From Alphaproteobacteria bacterium (GTDB lineage Bacteria; Pseudomonadota; Alphaproteobacteria; Micavibrionales; Micavibrionaceae): DNA of 5,258 nucleotides. The notes under the pieces are model-generated. The model was not told the DNA's origin. It made no database searches and saw nothing but the letters and a program-made list of their open reading frames with translations. Shown here in pieces: positions 1 to 4,870 of the stretch. Positions within the stretch are counted from its first letter, which is position 1, and every line of letters begins with the position of its first letter. The stretch covers positions 1 to 5,258 of the forward strand of contig JAESUK010000189.1 of assembly GCA_016763095.1 (NCBI GenBank), written 5' to 3'. A program made the position numbers and the translations under genes.

Positions 1-101
1 AATCCGTGCGCGAGGGGAGCATCCTCGACATAATATATGTGCAGTAAAGAGTCGAGAGCTTGGACTTTCGTGATGGCTTAATCTCTAATAAAAATCATAT
101 G
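1..101. other. Left edge, no supported gene; possible 3' tail of an upstream gene
   Basis: Two plus-strand frames are open from the left edge for a short way. One reads SVREGSILDIIYVQ and stops with TAA at 45-47. The other reads about 23 codons and stops with TGA at 71-73. Either could be the end of an upstream structural gene, in line with the terminator that follows, but neither tail is recognisable. Small inverted repeats are present: CGAGG at 11-15 with CCTCG at 23-27, and CTCGAC at 24-29 with GTCGAG at 51-56. They lack a T-tract and are not called as terminators. I see no tRNA. Confidence 0.3.
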
Positions 102-126
102 AACCGCCTTTTGAGGCGGTTTTTTT
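102..126 (+). terminator. Rho-independent terminator upstream of the nozzle gene
   Basis: A perfect 8-bp stem, AACCGCCT at 102-109 with AGGCGGTT at 114-121, closes a TTTG loop and runs into a T-tract at 120-126. The stem is GC-rich in its middle. This is a textbook intrinsic terminator for plus-strand transcription and should end or attenuate the message of the gene to the left. Only 25 bases separate it from the next start codon, and no promoter is visible in that space. Expression of the nozzle gene therefore probably depends on read-through or antitermination. Confidence 0.88.
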
Positions 127-151
127 GTGCCTAAATTTAAAGGAAAAGAAC

Positions 152-2050
152 ATGGTAAAAATAAAAGATATAAAAACGAATTTTACAGCAGGTGAGGTTT
201 CACGTCAGCTTTTGGGGCGAGGGGATTTGCGTGCCTATGTGAATGGAGCATTGGAGCTTCGTAATATATTTATATTTCCAACAGGCGGTGTGACACGCCG
301 AGCGGGGCTTCATTATGTTGATACTGTGGCGGACAATGGACGGTTAATTAGCTTTGAGTTTAATACCCAACAAACATATTTGATCGTTCTGACGGATGGA
401 CAAATTGATATTTACTATGATGGGGTTTTACAGACGACCCTCAGTGCGCCGTGGATTGCATCGCAAATTTCAGAGGTTGCTTGGACACAAAGTGCGGATA
501 CTTTGTTGCTTGTTCACCCTAATGTATCGCCAAAAACATTGAATAGAAATGCAAACGGATCGTGGTCGATAGGGGATTGGACGTTTTTTACTGATAATAA
601 TATACAGTACCATCCGTATTATAAATATGCAGTGAGTGATGTTGTTCTAACGCCAAGTGGGGTAAGCGGTGCGATTACACTTACATCATCAAGTGATGTG
701 TTTGATCCATTACATGCGGGCACGCGGTTGCGGGTTGGTGGTAAGGAAGTTGAGATCACAAGCTATAATTCACCAACAGTTGTTAGCGTGAATACAGTTG
801 AAGATTTGCTGGGAACAGAGGCTACGATAGATTGGGCAGAACAAGCCTTTTCTCCTGCGCGGGGATATCCTGCGTCGGTGGCGTTTCATCAAGATCGTTT
901 GGTGATCGGTGGAAGCCGTGATTTGCCAAACCGTTTATGGTTTTCAAAATCGGGTGATTTGTTTAACTTTGATCTGGGTGAGGGGCTTGACGATGAGTCT
1001 ATTGAGTTTGCTATCCTATCGGATCAGGTGAATGCTATTCGAGGTGTGTTTTCTGGACGGCATTTACAGGTATTTACAAGCGGAGCAGAGTGGATGGTGA
1101 CGGGTGATCCGTTAACACCACAAACTGTTCAGTTAAGACGACAAACACGAATTGGATCTGTGATTGACCGTTTTATTCCACCTGTTGATATTGATGGTGC
1201 GACGTTGTTTATTGCACGAAATAAGCAGGAAATTAGAGAATTTCTTTATACAGATATAGAGCAAGCCTATCAGGCAACGGATTTGGCATTATTGTCGCGA
1301 CATATTGTCCGAGACCCCATCGATCAAGATTTTGATCAAAAAAGACGCTTGTTGTTTATTGTACGAGAAGATGGAAAGTTAGCGACATTAACGGTGTACC
1401 GTGCGGAACAAGTTGCGGCATGGACGCTTCATGAAACAGATGGAGCGGTTAAATCTGTGTCCGTTGTTGGAGACCAAGTTTATCTTCTCATTGATCGAGG
1501 AGGAAATTATACTATCGAATTGTTTGATGATGAGCTGTATTTAGACTCTGCGCTTAAAGGTGAGAATGGTGTGGCTACTGATACGTGGTCTGGGCTGGCT
1601 CATCTCGAGAGAAAAACTGTGCAAATTGTTGCGGATGGTATTGTTCAACCTAATCAAGTTGTGGTCAGTGGCGCGGTTACATTGGCGCAGGTTGCGTCGC
1701 GTGTTCGAATAGGATTGCCGTTCACACACCGTATTGAACCCTTACCGCCAAGTGCGATTGATGGTGCGGGGACGGGGCGAAGCGCGCGCCTTGTTGAGGT
1801 TCGCTTTCGCGTTGAAAATACATCCGCCATACGTGCCGATGTTGGACGGGGCTTACGCGATATATCTTTAAAACAATTTGGGGAAGACCCTATTCTGGGC
1901 TCGCCACCGCCATTGGTTAGCGGAGACATTCGTGTGCGTGCCTTTGGTTGGTCAAATGATTTGACCAAACCGTTATGGTCTATTGAGCAAGATTTACCGC
2001 TTCCATTCACGTTATTGTCTGTAAATATGGAGCTGAGTGTAAATAATTAG
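152..2050 (+). CDS. Phage nozzle / tail tubular protein B-like structural protein
   Basis: Predicted 632-residue virion protein of the tail-tube nozzle type, functionally like T7 gp12. In podoviruses this protein extends the portal-adaptor complex into the short tail. The ATG at 152 is chosen over an in-frame TTG at 125 because AAGGA at 140-144 lies 7 bases upstream, while the TTG sits in the terminator T-tract. Motifs I recognise from this prophage family are: the N-terminal FTAGEVS (11-17) with GRGDL (22-26) and GGVTRRAG (45-52); a beta-rich insert at about 164-230; AFHQDRLVIGG (244-254) followed by LWFSKSGDLFNF (262-273); VFTSGAEWMVTG (307-318); VAAWTLHETDG (421-431); HLERKTVQIVADG (484-496); and GLPFTHRIEPLP (521-532). 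No signal peptide or membrane segment is apparent. The length lies between P22 gp10 and T7 gp12. The gene is followed at its stop by a small minus-strand gene and then by the internal-virion and tailspike genes, which supports a tail role. Family assignment is from remembered motifs, not a search; the exact tail position is inferred. Confidence 0.85.
   Translation: MVKIKDIKTNFTAGEVSRQLLGRGDLRAYVNGALELRNIFIFPTGGVTRRAGLHYVDTVADNGRLISFEFNTQQTYLIVLTDGQIDIYYDGVLQTTLSAPWIASQISEVAWTQSADTLLLVHPNVSPKTLNRNANGSWSIGDWTFFTDNNIQYHPYYKYAVSDVVLTPSGVSGAITLTSSSDVFDPLHAGTRLRVGGKEVEITSYNSPTVVSVNTVEDLLGTEATIDWAEQAFSPARGYPASVAFHQDRLVIGGSRDLPNRLWFSKSGDLFNFDLGEGLDDESIEFAILSDQVNAIRGVFSGRHLQVFTSGAEWMVTGDPLTPQTVQLRRQTRIGSVIDRFIPPVDIDGATLFIARNKQEIREFLYTDIEQAYQATDLALLSRHIVRDPIDQDFDQKRRLLFIVREDGKLATLTVYRAEQVAAWTLHETDGAVKSVSVVGDQVYLLIDRGGNYTIELFDDELYLDSALKGENGVATDTWSGLAHLERKTVQIVADGIVQPNQVVVSGAVTLAQVASRVRIGLPFTHRIEPLPPSAIDGAGTGRSARLVEVRFRVENTSAIRADVGRGLRDISLKQFGEDPILGSPPPLVSGDIRVRAFGWSNDLTKPLWSIEQDLPLPFTLLSVNMELSVNN
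641..841 (+). other. Beta-rich FCCH-like insert domain within the nozzle-like protein
   Basis: Residues about 164-230 read as alternating beta strands: VVLTPSGVSGAITLTSS, then a turn FDPLHAGTRLRVGG, then VEITSYNSPTVVSVNTV, ending at a DW pair. In phage proteins of this type, such a segment is often matched to the FCCH domain of ubiquitin-activating enzyme E1. That match reflects a small beta-barrel fold, not ubiquitin chemistry. No adenylation motif or catalytic cysteine of an E1 is present; this protein contains no cysteine at all. The domain likely decorates the tail nozzle. Boundaries are approximate. Confidence 0.45.
1948..1968. repeat. Perfect 21-base odd palindrome inside the nozzle gene
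   Basis: The left arm TTGGTCAAAT (1948-1957) and right arm ATTTGACCAA (1959-1968) are exact reverse complements around a single central G. It falls in the codons for residues about 599-606 (WSNDLTK), roughly 80 bases past the stop of the minus-strand small gene. No T-tract follows on either strand, so it is not an intrinsic terminator. It may be an operator-like site, an RNA hairpin or chance. Confidence 0.55.
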
Positions 2051-2235
2051 ATTTTTGGTGCTGGTTCTGAAGTTGATGTAACCGTTGTCTCTGTGCTTTC
2101 AGTTGTAGCATCCTGTTGAGCTTGAAATATTTTAAGCTCTTCTGCGCTATATACATGAACAGGTCCACTACGATTTCTTTTGCCTTTTCCTGCGAATTGT
2201 TCGTCTAAACTACGTCTGCCTGTTGATCCGGACAT
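2047..2235 (-). CDS. Small antisense-oriented hypothetical protein (candidate moron)
   Basis: A 62-residue protein of unknown function. The start is the ATG at 2235-2233, preceded on the minus strand by GAGGG five bases upstream (plus-strand CCCTC at 2241-2245). Upstream in-frame starts (GTG at 2286, ATGs at 2262 and 2256) lack a comparable site. The protein has a basic N-terminal part rich in Gly, Lys and Arg (GRRSLDEQFAGKGKRNRSG, residues 6-24). A short predicted helix YSAEELKIFQAQQD (29-42) follows, then a Thr/Ser/Glu-rich, probably disordered tail (43-57). There is no cysteine, signal peptide or membrane segment. Its TAA (2049-2047) overlaps the TAG of the convergent nozzle gene, and it fills a gap in which the plus strand has no plausible gene. 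The plus strand is C-rich over 2101-2220 (about 28 C against 21 G by eye), the reverse of the rest of the window, as expected if coding is on the minus strand. It could be a minor virion protein or an accessory gene; I do not recognise it. Confidence 0.6.
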   Translation of the reverse strand: MSGSTGRRSLDEQFAGKGKRNRSGPVHVYSAEELKIFQAQQDATTESTETTVTSTSEPAPKI

Positions 2236-2239
2236 TTTT

Positions 2240-2274
2240 ACCCTCGTGTTTTTCATTAACATATTTTTGAGGGT
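2240..2274 (-). promoter_or_regulatory. Inverted repeat that could mask the small gene's ribosome binding site
   Basis: On the minus strand ACCCTC (plus 2269-2274) is followed 23 bases later by GAGGGT (plus 2240-2245). The second arm contains the Shine-Dalgarno GAGGG of the small minus-strand gene. If the transcript starts far enough upstream, a 6-bp stem could pair the site. The stem is short with a long loop, so this is tentative. Confidence 0.25.
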
Positions 2275-2287
2275 TATGTGTAACACA
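2255..2287 (-). promoter_or_regulatory. Possible promoter of the small minus-strand gene with an overlapping dyad
   Basis: On the minus strand TTACAC (plus 2278-2283) is followed after 17 bases by GTTAAT (plus 2255-2260), a weak sigma-70-like pair. The -35 element lies within an 11-base dyad, TGTGT-A-ACACA at plus 2277-2287, which could be an operator. A start near 2248 would leave only a very short leader before the ATG at 2235, and would exclude the upstream arm of the masking hairpin. Only one of these two regulatory ideas is likely to be right. AT-rich phage DNA gives such matches by chance. Confidence 0.22.
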
Positions 2288-2340
2288 GGGAAAATAAATA
2301 TGTCTAGTTAAAAAATAAGTTAATTGAAAAGGAGAAGAAT

Positions 2341-2820
2341 ATGGGAACGCTTACGAGTGGGTTGAATGCTGTTTTACCGACATTGCAAATGGCCGTTGGT
2401 GTGGCATCAGGTCTGAGTGGGCTTGTTAAGTCTGTAAAGAACGAGGATACATCCTTGCGACAATTACAGGCACAACAGGCAGAACGCTTGCGTCAATCAC
2501 AAGAGGGTGCCTCGCTTCAAAAAGCGCAAATTCAAGCCAGTACGCAAGATGCAGAGCGCAAACGTAAGAATGCTTTAAAGCGTGCGGTGGCACGACAACG
2601 CACACGTTTTGGGGCGCAAGGCATAAGCACAAGTGGCGGATCTGGTCAGGCGATATTATTGGGATTGTTTGATGAAAGTGAAGATGAAAAGTTTGCGCGT
2701 GATCGTTTAGACTCGCTTAAAACAAATATCCTTGATCAAAACCTTTTTCAGCAGAAACGTTTGAATGTTTTGCAAGCAAGTCAGTTGGCAGAGAAACAAC
2801 GTTTTTCAAGCTTGTTTTAA
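2341..2820 (+). CDS. Small internal virion (ejection) protein, gp14-like
   Basis: A 159-residue protein that looks like the small internal-virion or DNA-ejection proteins of podoviruses, such as T7 gp14. These are stored inside the head and ejected through the tail. The ATG at 2341 follows AAAAGGAG (2327-2334) with a 6-base gap. Residues about 8-30 form a Gly/Ala/Leu/Val-rich, mildly hydrophobic segment. Residues about 36-80 are rich in Gln, Glu, Arg and Ala and should form a long coiled coil. Next comes the motif RAVARQRTRFGAQGIS (81-96) with STSGGSGQAILLG (96-108), a pattern typical of these proteins in alphaproteobacterial prophages as I remember them. A second helical region spans about 112-155. 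The position between nozzle and tailspike genes agrees. It is slightly shorter than T7 gp14, and no larger partner such as gp15 or gp16 is encoded downstream here. The 25-base spacing to the tailspike suggests cotranscription. Function is inferred from pattern and context. Confidence 0.7.
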   Translation: MGTLTSGLNAVLPTLQMAVGVASGLSGLVKSVKNEDTSLRQLQAQQAERLRQSQEGASLQKAQIQASTQDAERKRKNALKRAVARQRTRFGAQGISTSGGSGQAILLGLFDESEDEKFARDRLDSLKTNILDQNLFQQKRLNVLQASQLAEKQRFSSLF

Positions 2821-2845
2821 TAATTATTTTATAAAGGAGTTAATA

Positions 2846-4870
2846 ATGCCCGAGCATATTAAGATGCCCGAAATAATGCCGATTGTGCGTTATTTGGCCA
2901 ATGGGGTTGAGACCCTGTTTACATACCCATTTCCAATTTTTGCGAGCGAAGATTTAAAAGTCTTTTTTGATGGGGCAGAGCAAACAAGTGCTTTTACTGT
3001 GTTGGATGCTGGCGTGACATCTGGGGGACAGGTGCAATTTGATAGTGCGCCGTCCAATGGAGCTATTGTGACGCTAGAGCGACGCTTACCGTTGGAGCGT
3101 ATTACTGATTTTCTTGAGGGTGGTGATTTTTCTGCCCAAGCGATCAATAACGAACTGGATTATTTGACTGGATCAGTTCAACAGGTTTCCAGCGATCAGG
3201 CGGGGATGCTTCGCTTTGATCCAAGTGAAGAGCTGGATCAGGTCGTCCTGCCGATGCGGGCGCAACGTGTGAACAAAGCGCTTGGGTTTGATGGAAATGG
3301 GAATCCTGTACCTGTGAGCTTAGCGGGGGCTATGGCACTTCCTGATTTTTTAGCAAATGGTGCGGGAAGTGTTACGCGGACAAGCCATGATAAATTTTCT
3401 GATCTGGTCTCTATTAAGGATTTTGGTGCGGTTGGGGATGGCTTAACGGATGATACATTGTCCATTCAGCAGGCGCTTGCGAACCATCAGAGTGTGTTTA
3501 TTCCAAGTGGAACATATCTTGTTTCGGCAACCATTGAGTTGGGAGCACGTCAAAGCCTAATAGGTGCAGGGCAGAGCGCGGTTATTCGTGCAAATGGTAT
3601 GGGTTTTGCGGTGATTGAGATGGTGTCAGAATATATAACACTTTCAACATTACGTATTGAGCAGGGCGATATTGGTTTAAAACTCTATGGTCGCGATGCC
3701 CCATGTGTTCAAAATGCAATTAGTGATGTGACGTTTTGGGGGTGTGGAACAGGCATAGTCCTTGATGGGTATATGGATACAAACAAGCCGTGTTATTGGA
3801 ATAATTTTGATCGTGTGCTTGTGGCGCAACCATCTGTGCATGGGATTTATTTGATGCGCTCAGGTGCAGGAGATACGCCCAATGCAAATAAGTTTCATGC
3901 GTGCCGTGTGTATTCGTTGGGAACGGATATCAGTGGGGCTGGGTTCTATGTTGAAGAGGGGCGTTTTAATAATGCCTTTGTTGATTGCGAGGCGAATGTT
4001 AAGGGTACGGCGCAGGCGTGCTTTCATGTCGGTGCAGGATCGGATAAGAGTTTATTTATTAACCCTTATGCTGAGTCTAATAACCAAGTCCCCAATTTTC
4101 GTTTAGAAAATGGGTCGATTGAAACTTCAATTTTTAATTTACTGTCGGTGAGTGATGGTGCTGCGATATGGGATTTATCAGGGGGTGAATATACGGCGTA
4201 TAATGCGGGATATCCCTATAAAAACCGTTTTCAGCGCTCTATCGTGACTGATCTTACAACAACGTTGCAACGTTTTGATACGGAATATATTGATGCGAGT
4301 GGTTTGATTGATTTGGATTTATCCCACAGTGTGCATTTGGTGTCATCGTTTGGTGGCGATCTTGAAGTACGCTTGCCGTTGGCGGCAGATGCATCAGGAT
4401 GTGAGATGACGATTAAGAAAGTTGATACCTCTAAAAATCTTGTTACGATATCTGAACAAGATGCTGGCTCGGGACCAGACCGAAGTGCCTTTTTTCTTGG
4501 TGGGCAGTTTGATTTTGTGACAATGGTTTCAAATGGAGCAGAATGGTTTGTGACGAGCTCTAATCGAATGGCAGGGAATACTCGGTTTTATGATGGGAGT
4601 GGTCTGTACGATGTTGATTTGGCCGTAGATATATATCTTATCTCTAGTTTTAGCGGGGCATTAGAGGTTCGTCTTCCTCCCGCGGATGCTCCCGAGGCTA
4701 TTGGGCGCACGGTTACAATTAAGAAAACGGATGTATCTGGGAATGTTGTGACGGTTAGTGAGCAGGGTGGATCGGGTCCTGATGGATTTAATCAGCCGTT
4801 AAATAGCCAGTATAATGCGCTTACCGTTGTTTCTGATGGTGGGCAATGGTTTATCGTCTCAAAGTTCTAA
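2846..4870 (+). CDS. Tailspike / tail fibre with T7-type head-binding domain and pectate-lyase-like beta-helix
   Basis: A 674-residue receptor-binding protein. The ATG at 2846 follows AAAGGAG with GGAG at 2836-2839, a 6-base gap. An upstream in-frame start at 2765 lies inside the preceding gene and lacks this support. Residues about 1-120 resemble the T7 gp17 virion-attachment domain: RYLANGVETLFTYPFPIF (15-32), DLKVFFDG (36-43), and LERRLPLERITDFLEGGDFS (77-96) followed by NNELDYL (101-107). A linker QRVNKALGFDGNGNPV (140-155) follows. DFGAVGDGLTDDT (192-204) and FIPSGTYLVS (218-227) are the hallmark of the Pectate_lyase_3 beta-helix. Rungs of 26-29 residues can be seen from about 290 to 447. 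Two tandem modules (481-572 and 581-674) end the protein. It probably forms a trimer at the tail tip and binds, perhaps cleaves, a host polysaccharide. The active site cannot be assigned, so enzymatic activity is not shown. It is the last phage gene visible, and its 3' end overlaps a convergent membrane gene. Confidence 0.88.
   Translation: MPEHIKMPEIMPIVRYLANGVETLFTYPFPIFASEDLKVFFDGAEQTSAFTVLDAGVTSGGQVQFDSAPSNGAIVTLERRLPLERITDFLEGGDFSAQAINNELDYLTGSVQQVSSDQAGMLRFDPSEELDQVVLPMRAQRVNKALGFDGNGNPVPVSLAGAMALPDFLANGAGSVTRTSHDKFSDLVSIKDFGAVGDGLTDDTLSIQQALANHQSVFIPSGTYLVSATIELGARQSLIGAGQSAVIRANGMGFAVIEMVSEYITLSTLRIEQGDIGLKLYGRDAPCVQNAISDVTFWGCGTGIVLDGYMDTNKPCYWNNFDRVLVAQPSVHGIYLMRSGAGDTPNANKFHACRVYSLGTDISGAGFYVEEGRFNNAFVDCEANVKGTAQACFHVGAGSDKSLFINPYAESNNQVPNFRLENGSIETSIFNLLSVSDGAAIWDLSGGEYTAYNAGYPYKNRFQRSIVTDLTTTLQRFDTEYIDASGLIDLDLSHSVHLVSSFGGDLEVRLPLAADASGCEMTIKKVDTSKNLVTISEQDAGSGPDRSAFFLGGQFDFVTMVSNGAEWFVTSSNRMAGNTRFYDGSGLYDVDLAVDIYLISSFSGALEVRLPPADAPEAIGRTVTIKKTDVSGNVVTVSEQGGSGPDGFNQPLNSQYNALTVVSDGGQWFIVSKF
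3401..4225 (+). other. Right-handed parallel beta-helix domain of the tailspike
   Basis: Residues about 186-460. After the DFGAVGDG entry motif, repeated rungs carry a buried aromatic or aliphatic residue at 292, 321, 350, 378, 404 and 430, at intervals of 29, 29, 28, 26 and 26. Asn residues recur just before it at 290, 319, 348 and 376. Six cysteines (287, 300, 316, 353, 381, 392) lie in the same stretch. Such regular stacking is expected of a right-handed parallel beta-helix like those of polysaccharide-degrading tailspikes. The boundaries are by eye. Confidence 0.7.
4286..4867 (+). repeat. Tandem duplicated C-terminal module of the tailspike
   Basis: The copies span residues 481-572 and 581-674, offset by 100 residues (300 bases). 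Both contain D-x-SGL-x-D, SSF-x-G-x-LEVRLP, TIKK-x-D-x-S, VT-(I/V)-SEQ, GSGPD, a Q-(F/Y) pair, and a closing VS-x-G-x-x-WF. By hand alignment about half the positions are identical, with two small gaps. At the DNA level the copies are clearly diverged, so the duplication is not recent. Comparable TIKK-x-D-x-S-x-N modules occur singly at the C-termini of many phage tail and surface proteins. Confidence 0.85.

Noticed and set aside
60..89. Promoter-like pair TTGGAC and TCTAAT with 18-base spacing
   Set aside because: A weak match, and a transcript from it would run straight into the terminator at 102-126.
125..151. TTG at 125 as the start of the nozzle gene
   Set aside because: It lies in the terminator T-tract with no ribosome binding site. 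The ATG at 152 has AAGGA 7 bases upstream and begins directly before the conserved FTAGEVS region.
1322..1343. GATCAA/TTGATC inverted repeat followed by an A-run
   Set aside because: Only a 6-bp AT-rich stem within coding sequence and no T-tract on the plus strand.
1541..2010. Two minus-strand open frames inside the nozzle gene (1541-1729 and 1654-2010)
   Set aside because: They are opposite a gene with clear family motifs, have no recognisable protein features and no good ribosome binding site was noticed.
2267..2300. Plus-strand promoter for the internal-virion gene starting at TTGAGG
   Set aside because: No acceptable -10 element at 16-18 bases; the AT-rich matches fall at the wrong spacing.
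2426..2632. Minus-strand open frame opposite the internal-virion gene
   Set aside because: A shadow of a well-supported gene; its composition is Cys/Val/His-rich and not protein-like.
2765..2845. Extended N-terminus of the tailspike starting at 2765
   Set aside because: The extra 27 residues come from out-of-frame reading of the previous gene and the spacer. The ATG at 2846 has a strong Shine-Dalgarno.
2890..3465. Minus-strand open frames opposite the tailspike N-terminal region
   Set aside because: Shadows of the T7-type attachment domain and linker; no independent support.
3864..4106. Plus-strand overlapping frame inside the beta-helix
   Set aside because: Out of frame with a clear beta-helix coding region; an Arg/Met-rich translation typical of a shadow.
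4261..4274. 14-base perfect palindrome AACGTTGCAACGTT
   Set aside because: Even and short, inside the tailspike coding sequence, with no regulatory context; plausible by chance.
4286..4870. Diversity-generating retroelement variable region at the tailspike C-terminus
   Set aside because: No reverse transcriptase or template repeat is visible, and the two modules differ at all kinds of bases rather than only at adenines.
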